Shown: positions 1 to 5,857 of the stretch, in pieces
Layout: every line of letters begins with the position of its first letter
Position numbering within the stretch: the stretch's first letter is position 1
Origin: Methylocystaceae bacterium
Lineage (GTDB): Bacteria; Pseudomonadota; Alphaproteobacteria; Rhizobiales; Beijerinckiaceae
Direction of reading: 5' to 3'
Assembly: GCA_003105285.1 (NCBI GenBank)
Contig: PQAN01000408.1
Span: 1 to 7,057, forward strand
DNA length: 7,057 nt
The notes under the pieces: model-generated
What the model was told of the DNA's origin: nothing
The model's database searches: none
What the model saw: only the letters and a program-made list of their open reading frames with translations
Program-made: the position numbers and the translations under genes

Positions 1-357
1 ATAGGGCGTGCCGACCGCGAAGGCGGCGCCAACGGCTCCAAGCGCCAACCCCAGCAAGAGAAATTGCCAAAGCTGACTAGCGTAGCTCGCAGCCCACACG
101 GGCGGAACGCAAACCAGCAGCAGCAGGAACATCACGATCCGCCCGCCAAATCTGTCCGTCCACATGCCGAGAGGCAAGCGCAACAACGCGCCGGTGAGAA
201 TCGGAGTCGACGTGAGCAAACCGAACTCGAACGCGTTTAAGCCGAGCTCACGTCTGATGGGGATGCCGATGACGCCGAACATGAGCCAGACGGCGAAGCA
301 AACGATGAACGCCCAGGTCGTCACCCCCAGAACAATCAAGCTTCGTGCGCCAGACAT
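1..357 (-). CDS. narK: NarK-type nitrate/nitrite MFS transporter, N-terminal part (cut by window edge)
   Basis: The minus strand is open from an ATG at 357 to the left edge, giving the first 119 residues (MSGARSLIVLGVTTWAFIVC...). Visible are a hydrophobic first helix with WAFIVCFAVWLMFGVIG, a long stretch TPILTGALLRLPLGMWTDRFGGR that matches the MFS loop 2-3 signature (RLPxGxxxDRxGGR), a third helix rich in leucine, and LGAVGAAFAVGTPY at the edge. The RxPxG arginine and the glycine-rich FAVGTPY stretch (usually followed by a SRWFP-like motif) are typical of the NarK/NasA nitrate-nitrite porter branch. A purine-rich Shine-Dalgarno (GGAAGGGGAG on the minus strand) lies just before the start. 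The gene diverges from nsrR, with 171 bp between the starts. The protein should sit in the inner membrane and move nitrate and/or nitrite. Direction of transport and substrate cannot be decided from this part; another member of the nitrate/nitrite porter branch is the main alternative. Confidence 0.82.
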   Translation of the reverse strand, partial: MSGARSLIVLGVTTWAFIVCFAVWLMFGVIGIPIRRELGLNAFEFGLLTSTPILTGALLRLPLGMWTDRFGGRIVMFLLLLVCVPPVWAASYASQLWQFLLLGLALGAVGAAFAVGTPY

Positions 358-496
358 GCGCTCCCCTTCCCTCTCGGCCCTCGGCGAGGCGCGAGGACTC
401 GTTCAAGCCACCGGGTTCTGTAAGCGTTCAGTGCAGAATCTCGATGACATCATGCGCGCCAGACGGGCGCTGCTCGAGGCTGCGGCCAGCGCATTT

Positions 497-513
497 CAGC
501 ATTTTTGATACTG
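497..513. promoter_or_regulatory. Inverted-repeat operator in front of nsrR (putative NsrR site)
   Basis: The 17 bp CAGCATTTTTGATACTG form a 6-5-6 inverted repeat of the type CAGTAT-N5-ATACTG with one mismatch. The last 13 bp are identical to the repeat in front of hcp (1013-1029). The site ends 15 bp before the nsrR ATG, where a bound repressor would block transcription, so autoregulation is likely. It also lies in the narK-nsrR divergent region, about 140 bp from the narK start. That NsrR is the binder is inferred from the repetition and position, not from a match to a published consensus. Confidence 0.7.
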
Positions 514-528
514 TGATAGAGTGCGTCC

Positions 529-1011
529 ATGAAACTGACCAATTTCACCGATTTTGGGTTGCGCGCGCTGATCCTCCTGGCGGACCGCAAAGGGGAGGTT
601 CTGAGCGCCGCGGCCATCGCCGACCATTTCCATGTCTCTCGCCACCACATGGCCAAGGTGCTGCAGGAGCTCGCCGCGGCGGGCTATGTCGAAGGGATCC
701 GCGGCGCCCAGGGCGGAATGCGGCTAGCGCGTGATCCCCGCGACATTCGCATCGGCGACGTCGTGCGCAGCCTCGATAAGGAGCAGGCCCTCGTCGATTG
801 CTTTCGCGAGGGATGGAACGACTGCGCTCTTTTGCCGCGCTGCCGCCTAAAGGGCATGCTGGCTCACGCAAAACAAGGGTTTTTGCGCGAACTCGATCGC
901 TTCACCATCAGCGATTGTCTTGAAAAGAAAGGCGCTCTGCCAACGCCCGAACTCATCGACCGAGCGCCTGGCGCGCCCTTCGACGATGGCGTTGACATTT
1001 TCGGGGAGTAA
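529..1011 (+). CDS. nsrR: Rrf2-family iron-sulfur transcriptional repressor, NsrR type (nitric oxide sensor)
   Basis: The 160-residue protein has the Rrf2 layout: an N-terminal winged helix-turn-helix (about residues 1-80) with MKLTNFTDFGLRAL at the start, the recognition-helix stretch VSRHHMAKVLQELAAAGYV and the wing motif RGAQGGMRLA, then a cluster-binding segment with Cys91, Cys99 and Cys105 (CFREG...CALLPRCRLKG). NsrR proteins hold an NO-sensitive [4Fe-4S] or [2Fe-2S] cluster with three such cysteines, and Asp8, the fourth ligand known from Streptomyces NsrR, is present here. The CxLxPxCRLK pattern separates it from IscR and RirA. The length is slightly above the usual 140-155 residues because of an acidic C-terminal tail with an extra Cys130. 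The start fits the conserved MKLTxFTDFGLR beginning; the ribosome-binding site is weak. Expected role: repress hcp and other NO-detoxification genes until NO damages the cluster. It precedes hcp by 76 bp, and both genes carry the same inverted repeat upstream. Confidence 0.92.
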   Translation: MKLTNFTDFGLRALILLADRKGEVLSAAAIADHFHVSRHHMAKVLQELAAAGYVEGIRGAQGGMRLARDPRDIRIGDVVRSLDKEQALVDCFREGWNDCALLPRCRLKGMLAHAKQGFLRELDRFTISDCLEKKGALPTPELIDRAPGAPFDDGVDIFGE

Positions 1012-1021
1012 TCGGTATTTT
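992..1021 (+). promoter_or_regulatory. Sigma70-like promoter of hcp
   Basis: A perfect -35 hexamer TTGACA (992-997) is followed after 18 bp by TATTTT (1016-1021), or after 17 bp by GTATTT, as -10. The -35 lies inside the last codons of nsrR, so hcp can be transcribed separately from nsrR. The -10 is embedded in the inverted repeat at 1013-1029, so a protein bound there would exclude RNA polymerase. Confidence 0.6.
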
Positions 1022-1029
1022 TGATACTG
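1013..1029. promoter_or_regulatory. Inverted-repeat operator over the hcp promoter (putative NsrR site)
   Basis: CGGTATTTTTGATACTG is a 6-5-6 inverted repeat with a single mismatch to CAGTAT-N5-ATACTG and shares 13 consecutive bases with the site in front of nsrR. It starts two bases after the nsrR stop codon, covers the predicted -10 and reaches the likely transcription start. The hcp Shine-Dalgarno is further downstream (GAGGAAGG at 1072-1079), so control should be transcriptional. Confidence 0.72.
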
Positions 1030-1087
1030 ATTTAAGCGCCCAATCCCGGAGCGCCAGTCATAAAACAAGCCGAGGAAGGGCGCGCCC

Positions 1088-2752
1088 ATGTTCTGTCATC
1101 AGTGCGAGCAGACGTTTCGATCCGAGGACAGCGCCGGTTGCGCCGGCGCGAAAGGCATGTGCGGCAAGGACGCCGTCACCGCGGATCTCCAGGACGTGTT
1201 GCTCCATGTCTGCGAGGGGATCGGCCAATATCTGCATCGCGCCCGGGCGCTCGGCGCGACGGACGTCGAAGCCGATCGCTTCATTCTCTTCGCCTTCTTC
1301 ACCACATTGACGAACGTCAACTTCAACGCCGGAAAATTCGTCGAACTGATCCAGCAGGCTGCAAACCATCGGGACCACGCCAGAGCGCTCTATGAAAAGG
1401 CGGCGAGCGCCGCGGGAAAGACGCCCGAGTCGCCGAAGGGGGCGGCGGTCTTTGAGCCGGCGAAGGATATGCAGGGGCTCCTCGCTCAAGCGGGAGAAGC
1501 CGCGGTGCGCAAGGACGCCGCCATTATCGGCGAAGATGTCGTGGGTCTGCGTTCGCTCGTCCGTTACGGGCTCAAGGGCGTCTGCGCCTATGCCCATCAC
1601 GCCGAAGTGCTCGGCCAGGAGCGCGACGCCATCTACGAGGCGGTCGAGCACGCCCTTGATCTTCTCGCCAGCGAGCCGAAAGACATTTGGCCCTTGCTCG
1701 ACGAGGCGCTGGCGCTCGGGCGCGCCAATTTCGTCGCGATGGAGGCGCTCGACGCCGCCAACACCGGCAATTTCGGAACGCCCGAGCCGACCGTGGTTCG
1801 CATGACGCCCGTGAAAGGCAAGGCAATCCTCGTCTCGGGCCATGACATGAAGGATTTGTGCGCAATCCTTGAAGCCACCAAGGACAAGGGGATCAACGTC
1901 TACACCCATGGCGAGCTGCTGCCGGCCAACAGCTATCCCAAGCTCAAGGCCTATCCGCATCTCGCCGGCAATTACGGCGGCGCCTGGCAGGACCAGCAGA
2001 GGGAATTCGCGGAATTCCCGGGCCCGATCGTCATGACCTCCAACTGCCTGATCGAGCCGCAGCCGCGCTACCGTGGTCGCATATTCACTTGCGGCCCCGT
2101 GGGTTGGCCGGGCGTTCGCCACATCGACAACGGCGACTTCTCGATAGTTGCGCAGGCTGCGCAGGCCTTGCCGGGCTTCGCCGCCGACGCCCCCGAGCAG
2201 ACCGTCACCATCGGCTTTGGCCGCGACACGGTTCTGGGCGTCGCCGACAAGGTCGTCGACGCGGTAAAGGCCGGCGCCATCCGCCACTTCTTCCTGATTG
2301 GCGGGTGCGACGGCGCGGCGCCGGGCCGCAATTACTATACCGACTTCGCCGACCACGCTCCGCAAGACACCGTGCTGCTGACGCTCGGGTGCGGCAAATA
2401 TCGCTTCAACCGTCACGACTTCGGAACCATCGGCGGATTGCCGCGACTCCTCGACATGGGCCAGTGCAATGACGCCTATTCGGCTCTCGTCGTCGCCACC
2501 AAGCTCGCTGAAGCTTTCGGAGTCGGCGTCAACGAACTGCCGTTGTCGCTGATCGTCTCCTGGTTCGAGCAGAAGGCCGCCGCCGTGCTGCTCACCCTAT
2601 TGGCGCTCGGCGTGCGCAATGTGCGCCTCGGCCCGACCCTGCCAGCCTTCCTGACGCCGGCGCTGGTCAATGTGCTCGTCGAGAAATTCGGCGTGCTGCC
2701 GATTACGGAAGCCAAGGCCGATATCGAGGCGTCGCTCGCCCACGCGGCCTGA
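1088..2752 (+). CDS. hcp: Hybrid cluster protein (Hcp; hydroxylamine reductase / NO reductase)
   Basis: The 554-residue protein is a full-length Hcp of the enterobacterial-like class. The N-terminus MFCHQCEQTF carries Cys3 and Cys6, followed by Cys18 and Cys25 (C-x2-C-x11-C-x6-C), the spacing seen in E. coli Hcp, whose proximal cluster is [2Fe-2S], rather than the tighter spacing of strict anaerobes. All expected hybrid-cluster ligands are visible: His252 (SGHDMKD), Glu276 (YTHGELLPA), Cys320 (TSNC), Cys407 (GGCDGA, the persulfide position), Cys435 (LGCGKYRFN), Cys460 (GQCNDAYSA) and Glu494 (WFEQK). Hcp is a cytoplasmic enzyme that reduces NO to N2O at low concentrations and reduces hydroxylamine in vitro; in E. 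coli it also acts in protein S-nitrosylation. The start is fixed by the conserved MFC beginning and a GAGGAAGG Shine-Dalgarno 8 bases upstream. The gene lies behind nsrR with a promoter-operator between, and is followed by a terminator and a reductase gene that is its likely electron donor. Confidence 0.97.
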   Translation: MFCHQCEQTFRSEDSAGCAGAKGMCGKDAVTADLQDVLLHVCEGIGQYLHRARALGATDVEADRFILFAFFTTLTNVNFNAGKFVELIQQAANHRDHARALYEKAASAAGKTPESPKGAAVFEPAKDMQGLLAQAGEAAVRKDAAIIGEDVVGLRSLVRYGLKGVCAYAHHAEVLGQERDAIYEAVEHALDLLASEPKDIWPLLDEALALGRANFVAMEALDAANTGNFGTPEPTVVRMTPVKGKAILVSGHDMKDLCAILEATKDKGINVYTHGELLPANSYPKLKAYPHLAGNYGGAWQDQQREFAEFPGPIVMTSNCLIEPQPRYRGRIFTCGPVGWPGVRHIDNGDFSIVAQAAQALPGFAADAPEQTVTIGFGRDTVLGVADKVVDAVKAGAIRHFFLIGGCDGAAPGRNYYTDFADHAPQDTVLLTLGCGKYRFNRHDFGTIGGLPRLLDMGQCNDAYSALVVATKLAEAFGVGVNELPLSLIVSWFEQKAAAVLLTLLALGVRNVRLGPTLPAFLTPALVNVLVEKFGVLPITEAKADIEASLAHAA

Positions 2753-2769
2753 CGAAAAGCATAAGACGA

Positions 2770-2804
2770 CGCCCGGACGATCGATAAGTCGTCCGGGCGT
2801 TTTT
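2770..2804 (+). terminator. Intrinsic terminator between hcp and the reductase gene
   Basis: A perfect 11-bp GC-rich stem (CGCCCGGACGA at 2770-2780 with TCGTCCGGGCG at 2789-2799) encloses an 8-base loop and is followed by TTTTT (2800-2804). It sits 17 bases after the hcp stop and ends 23 bases before the reductase start. It should end most hcp transcripts and let only part read through, or mark the 3' end of a more abundant hcp mRNA. Confidence 0.9.
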
Positions 2805-2827
2805 CGAACGCACCGGACCTTAGTCTC

Positions 2828-3856
2828 ATGTTCAAAGTGAAATTCGTCACGCGCGATGGCGCGTCGATCGCTTTCGAAGCCGACTCCTCCGACACGCTGC
2901 TCGACGCCGCGGCGAAAGCGAATATTTTTCTGCCCGCCGTTTGCCGCGAAGGCGGCTGCGGAACCTGTCGCGCAACGCGCAAAAGCGGAATCGTGGCTCT
3001 TGGATCCTACAGCAAATCGGCGCTCACCGACGCGGATCGCGCCGCCGGCGACATTCTGCTGTGTCGCTCCACGGCGCAAAGCGATCTCGAGCTGACGGCG
3101 CCTTTCGACAAGGCCGCCGTCGGGTTTTCGCCCGTTCCAGAACGCGGCGCCCGCGTCGCGCAAATCACGCGCGCCGGCGCGGGCGCCGTCAGAGTCGTTC
3201 TTCAATATGAGGATGATCCTGCTCACGGACGTGCGGCGGAATTCATCCCCGGGCAGTTCATGGAGCTGACGATTCCGGGAACCTCGATTACGCGCGCCTA
3301 TTCTCTCGCCAACACGCCCAACTGGGATGGAACGCTGGAATTCCTGATCCGACTGCATCCGCAAGGCGCTTTTTCGGCCTATCTCGAGGATCGGGCCAAA
3401 GTCGGCGACTCCCTTCTCGTCAAAGGCCCGCAAGGCAGCTTCACCGCCGACGAGGCGAGCCAGGCGTCGCGTTGGTTCGTCGCCGGCGGCACAGGCGTCG
3501 CCCCGATGCTGTCAATGCTGCGTCAAATGGCCGAGTTCGGCGACCCCCGCGACTGCCGCCTGTTCTTTGGCGTCAACACGACGGGAGAACTGTTCGCGCG
3601 CGACGCCATCGAGGAGTTGACGACGGCGCTTCCGAACCTGAAAGCGACCATTTGCATCTGGAAGCCGGGGCCTCATTGGTCCGGCTTTGCCGGAACCCCC
3701 GCCGAGGCGCTTGCCGTCGTGTTGGCGGAGAATGTGGCGCGTCCCGACATATACGTCTGCGGTCCGCCCGCGCTTATCGAAGCGACAGAAGCTATCGCTC
3801 TCGCAGGCGGTGTTCCTCACGACCGCATATTCAGCGAACAATTCTCGCCGGCTTGA
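2828..3856 (+). CDS. MmoC-like ferredoxin-FAD-NAD(P)H reductase, putative electron donor of Hcp
   Basis: The 342-residue protein has three modules. Residues 1-95 form a plant-type [2Fe-2S] ferredoxin domain with Cys39, Cys44, Cys47 and Cys79 (CREGGCGTC ... LLCR). Residues about 105-205 form an FAD-binding barrel with FIPGQFMELTIPG and the flavin motif RAYS (156-159). Residues about 210-342 form the NAD(P)H-binding domain with FVAGGTGVAPMLSMLRQM (217-234), FFGVN, and YVCGPP (309-314). The order ferredoxin-FAD-NAD is that of MmoC, BenC and phenol hydroxylase reductases. Stretches such as GQFMELTIPGTSITRAYSLAN and FVAGGTGVAP resemble soluble methane monooxygenase reductase closely. Classical E. 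coli Hcr has the reverse order, with ferredoxin at the C-terminus. By position the protein should pass electrons from NADH to Hcp in the cytoplasm. The start has only a weak CGGA ribosome-binding site. No oxygenase genes are nearby, so a role with a distant oxygenase is the alternative. Family call is firm, partner is inferred. Confidence 0.88.
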   Translation: MFKVKFVTRDGASIAFEADSSDTLLDAAAKANIFLPAVCREGGCGTCRATRKSGIVALGSYSKSALTDADRAAGDILLCRSTAQSDLELTAPFDKAAVGFSPVPERGARVAQITRAGAGAVRVVLQYEDDPAHGRAAEFIPGQFMELTIPGTSITRAYSLANTPNWDGTLEFLIRLHPQGAFSAYLEDRAKVGDSLLVKGPQGSFTADEASQASRWFVAGGTGVAPMLSMLRQMAEFGDPRDCRLFFGVNTTGELFARDAIEELTTALPNLKATICIWKPGPHWSGFAGTPAEALAVVLAENVARPDIYVCGPPALIEATEAIALAGGVPHDRIFSEQFSPA

Positions 3857-4098
3857 GACGTCCGCGGGCTTCTCGGCTACAAATCCAGGAGAAGCTCACC
3901 GCCGAAATCGCGGAAGCGATACAGGATATTCTTCAGCCGCAGGGCGTTGGCGTCGTGATTGAAGCCGAGCATAGCTGCATGACGTTGCGTGGCGTCAACA
4001 CCACGGGATCGAAGCTTGTCACGAGCAGTTTGCTTGGCGTCATTCGCGACGATCCGCGCACGCGCGAGGAGCACCTCAGCACGGTGCGCGGCGGATAG
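3853..4098 (+). pseudogene. folE: C-terminal remnant of GTP cyclohydrolase I
   Basis: Behind the reductase gene an open frame encodes about 80 residues beginning RPRASRLQIQEKLTAEI and containing GVVIEAEHSCMTLRGV, GSKLVTSSLLGVI and RDDPRTREEHLSTV before TAG at 4096. This matches the last third of GTP cyclohydrolase I (first enzyme of folate/pterin synthesis), including the zinc-binding cysteine and histidine of the EAxHxC motif. The first two thirds, with the other zinc ligands and the catalytic His pair, are absent; that space is occupied by the reductase. The frame has no internal stop, and a TTG overlapping the reductase stop (TTGA, 3853-3856) could in principle start it. A full enzyme of about 190-220 residues is needed for activity, so this is most likely the scar of a deletion or rearrangement. 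A retained mini-protein is less likely. Confidence 0.85.
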
Positions 4099-4212
4099 GC
4101 AAGGCGTGGATTTCGGTCACGCGAGCGCCAGCTTTCGAGGTCGCAAGATCGAAGGTCTTATGACGATTAGGTGCGCGGCCAGCTTTGCACAGGATATAGG
4201 CGTAGCCCCGCC

Positions 4213-5421
4213 TCAAATTGGCGGAGCGCCTTCGGCCCCGAGGCGCGGCTGGGTCAGCGGCCGAAAATAGAATAGCGCGAACGAACCGAAAGCGCCGCAC
4301 CACGCGACGGCCGCCAGCGACAACCCGATGACGTAATGCGCGCCGAACAGCGGCGCGAACAGGCGTAGCAGGACGGCAAGCGTGACCATGAGATAGATCG
4401 CCGTGGTGCGACGGCCGGCGGTCAGCGTGCGCCCCGTGTGGCCGAGCGAGGCTCGGGTCATGACGCCGAGCGTCATTGTTCCAAGGGCTCCGACGGTGAG
4501 GGCGTGCAAAGCGCTCGTCGGCGGCAACAGGGGCGCGAGACCGTTAAGGCCGAGGAGCAGGAGTCCGAACGACAACCATCCGTAGCCGAGGTGCAAAACC
4601 CACAGGAGCGGCTCGGCAACAGTCTTCTCGCCCCGCCATCGCGCCAGCCGCGCCGCGAGGGCGCCGCCGGCGAAAAGCGCGAGCCAAGCCGTCGGCGGCG
4701 TCTCAGGGCCGACCGCCCACGCCAGCAGCGCGACGACCGCCGCCGCAAGCGCGGTGCGATCGACGAGATCGAACGGCGCCGGCGTCGCGACGTTCGGGTC
4801 CAGCTTGACCAGCCAATTGCGCGTGAAGCTCGGCACGATGCGTCCGCCGATCAGGCTGACAAGCATCAGCAAGGTCGCGACGCCGAGCCTATTGCCGATG
4901 TCGACGGTCGATACGAGCCCAAGGACGTCGGCATGCGTGAGCGCATTGCCGATGAACAGCAGCGCAAGCGCGCCGACCATCGGGAGGTTGCGCCAGTTGC
5001 GGCCGACGGCGATCTCTCGGGCGACGACGGCCAAGAATACGGCGGGAAAGGCGAGATCGAGAATGGCGGCGGGAACGACGCCGATCGCGCTCGAGAACAG
5101 AACCGCGAGCCTTCCGCAAAGCCAGAAGATCACGAGAGCGGCAAGCGGTCCGCCTTGCAGCGGCAACTGACCCGTCCAATTTGGGATCGCCGTCAGCAGG
5201 AAGCCGGCGACAACCGCCCCGCCATAACCGAACGCCATTTCATGCGCATGCCAGACATTCGGGACGAACGCCGACGGCAGTTGCGCCACGCCTGCAAGGG
5301 AGGCGATGGACGCGGGAACGACAAAAAAAGCCCAAATTGCCGCAAAAAGGAAGAAGGGACGAAATCCCGCGGACAGCACCGCGGGCCCGGTCTGCTGCCG
5401 ATAGCGAGGAATTGAGCCCAT
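4213..5421 (-). CDS. nnrS: NnrS family haem/copper membrane protein (nitric oxide stress)
   Basis: The 402-residue protein is hydrophobic throughout, with about 12 predicted membrane segments, the usual NnrS architecture. Family motifs are present: SAGFRPFFLFA (17-27), VWHAHEMAFGYGGAVVAGFL (56-75) with His58 and His60, TAIPNWTGQ (77-85), GGRIVPSFTRNWL (192-203), LHALTVGALGTMTLGVMTRA (305-324) and SLGHTGR (325-331). NnrS is an inner-membrane protein reported to bind haem and copper; it is usually controlled by NO-responsive regulators and relieves damage by NO, especially to the iron pool. The start at 5421 is preceded by GGTGAT as a moderate ribosome-binding site. The gene runs against the folE remnant, and its own upstream DNA is made up of a broken higBA pair. 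No copy of the 17-bp repeat found near nsrR and hcp was seen upstream, so its control remains open. Placement next to nsrR-hcp suggests a joint nitrosative-stress region. Confidence 0.95.
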   Translation of the reverse strand: MGSIPRYRQQTGPAVLSAGFRPFFLFAAIWAFFVVPASIASLAGVAQLPSAFVPNVWHAHEMAFGYGGAVVAGFLLTAIPNWTGQLPLQGGPLAALVIFWLCGRLAVLFSSAIGVVPAAILDLAFPAVFLAVVAREIAVGRNWRNLPMVGALALLFIGNALTHADVLGLVSTVDIGNRLGVATLLMLVSLIGGRIVPSFTRNWLVKLDPNVATPAPFDLVDRTALAAAVVALLAWAVGPETPPTAWLALFAGGALAARLARWRGEKTVAEPLLWVLHLGYGWLSFGLLLLGLNGLAPLLPPTSALHALTVGALGTMTLGVMTRASLGHTGRTLTAGRRTTAIYLMVTLAVLLRLFAPLFGAHYVIGLSLAAVAWCGAFGSFALFYFRPLTQPRLGAEGAPPI

Positions 5422-5450
5422 AAGATCACCGCGCTGCGAAAAAGGCTTTG

Positions 5451-5498
5451 TGGCGGAGCGTATCTATGCATTGTCGCCCGAAATGTCGGATCGCTCAA
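5451..5498 (-). pseudogene. higA: Start of a HigA-type antitoxin gene, cut after about 16 codons
   Basis: Directly at the end of the HigB remnant the minus strand reads CATTGA, so a TTG (5498-5496) overlaps the toxin stop and opens the frame LSDPTFRATMHRYAPP. HigA antitoxins coded behind HigB often begin with a short leader ending in a RYAPxHPGE-like stretch. Here the similarity ends at 5451, where the sequence passes into the nnrS ribosome-binding region. The DNA-binding helix-turn-helix and the rest of the roughly 95-residue protein are missing. The call rests on a few residues plus the expected gene order, so it is tentative. Confidence 0.5.
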
Positions 5499-5745
5499 TG
5501 GTAGTCCACTATTTCCACATTTTCGGCGCCTCCATCCGTCCAGTCGAAGCATGTGCGCCACTGATCGTTTATCCGGATCGAGCATTGTCCCGCCCGGTCG
5601 CCAGACAACGCTTCAAGCCGATTTCCCGGTGGACTTCCCAGGTCCTCGAGATTCGTCGCAGCGTGAACTGCCTCGAGCTTGCGGCGAGCGCTTTTGAACA
5701 GGTCGGGGGGAAAGCTTCATTCGCCGCCGCCGCCGATTTTGATTT
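5495..5745 (-). pseudogene. higB: Broken HigB-type (RelE superfamily) mRNA interferase toxin
   Basis: On the minus strand, frame 5745-5509 reads NEAFPPDLFKSARRKLEAVH, then NLEDLGSPPGNRLEALSGDR and AGQCSIRINDQWRTCFDW, which is the core of HigB/plasmid-maintenance killer toxins (typical PPGNRLE.L.GDRAGQxSIRINDQWRxCF). The frame then runs into MEAPKMWK and a TAG at 5511-5509. The family's expected ending, GAENVEIVDYH and TGA at 5497-5495, is present in another frame, so one base appears deleted around 5529-5533. The first 20 or so residues are also broken: a TAA (5748-5746) interrupts the frame, and pieces such as PFPDKR (5777-5760) occur in other frames. HigB toxins cut mRNA on the ribosome; this copy should be inactive. 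A HigA start follows immediately. The whole 99-codon plus-strand frame at 5450-5749 is its shadow. Confidence 0.85.
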
Positions 5746-5763
5746 TTAGAAATTTTCTAGCGC

Positions 5764-5791
5764 TTGTCAGGGAAAGGATTTCCGCTACAAT
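5764..5791 (+). promoter_or_regulatory. Sigma70-like promoter of the fluoride riboswitch-antiporter unit
   Basis: TTGTCA (5764-5769) and TACAAT (5786-5791) are separated by 16 bp; each differs by one base from TTGACA and TATAAT. Transcription should start near 5797-5799, about a dozen bases before the riboswitch. The promoter lies inside the decayed 5' end of higB, on the opposite strand. Confidence 0.75.
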
Positions 5792-5809
5792 TCAGGTCCG
5801 ACATCGAAA

Positions 5810-5857
5810 GGGGATGGGGTTCCCCAAAACCGCCGAAGAGGCTGATGACCCCTGCTG
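5810..5857 (+). promoter_or_regulatory. Fluoride riboswitch (crcB motif)
   Basis: The RNA matches the fluoride riboswitch in sequence and fold. GGGG (5810-5813) can form the pseudoknot with CCCC (5822-5825). The P1 stem pairs GGGGUU (5816-5821) with GACCCC (5847-5852). AAAACC leads to a short stem GCC/GGC (5832-5834 with 5840-5842) around the loop GAAGA. The highly conserved GGCUGAUG (5840-5847) and the trailing CUGCUG are in place, as in the Thermotoga petrophila aptamer of known structure. Fluoride held by Mg2+ ions stabilises this fold. The element stands just after a promoter and before a CPA2 antiporter gene, a known class of fluoride riboswitch targets. Confidence 0.93.

Noticed and set aside
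164..508. Plus-strand open frame of 114 codons
   Set aside because: It overlaps the narK start and the narK-nsrR intergenic region and has no family resemblance; narK on the minus strand explains most of it.
505..519. FNR/NnrR-like box (TTGAT-N4-...) near nsrR and again near hcp (1022-1036)
   Set aside because: Only the TTGAT half matches; the second half is TGATA or ATTTA rather than ATCAA. The 6-5-6 inverted repeat explains the conserved bases better.
1058..2416. Long minus-strand open frame (452 codons) opposite hcp
   Set aside because: It lies opposite a certain hcp gene, shows no family resemblance and is a by-product of high-GC codon use.
4076..4303. Minus-strand frame containing KTFDLATSKAGARVTEIH
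   Set aside because: It overlaps the ends of nnrS and the folE remnant. The stretch looks somewhat protein-like but I recognise no family, and there is no clear ribosome-binding site.
4438..5415. Plus-strand open frame of 325 codons
   Set aside because: It is the complement of nnrS, very rich in Arg/Glu/Gln and without recognisable domains, which is typical of a shadow frame.
5461..5475. ATGCAT-containing stretch upstream of nnrS resembling an enterobacterial NsrR half-site
   Set aside because: It is the HigA remnant coding for MH; the regulator here seems to use a different motif, and one half-site is weak evidence.
5747..5759. Palindrome TAGAAA-T-TTTCTA upstream of the riboswitch promoter
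   Set aside because: It is AT-rich, short, lies within the higB remnant and has no second copy; chance is a sufficient explanation.
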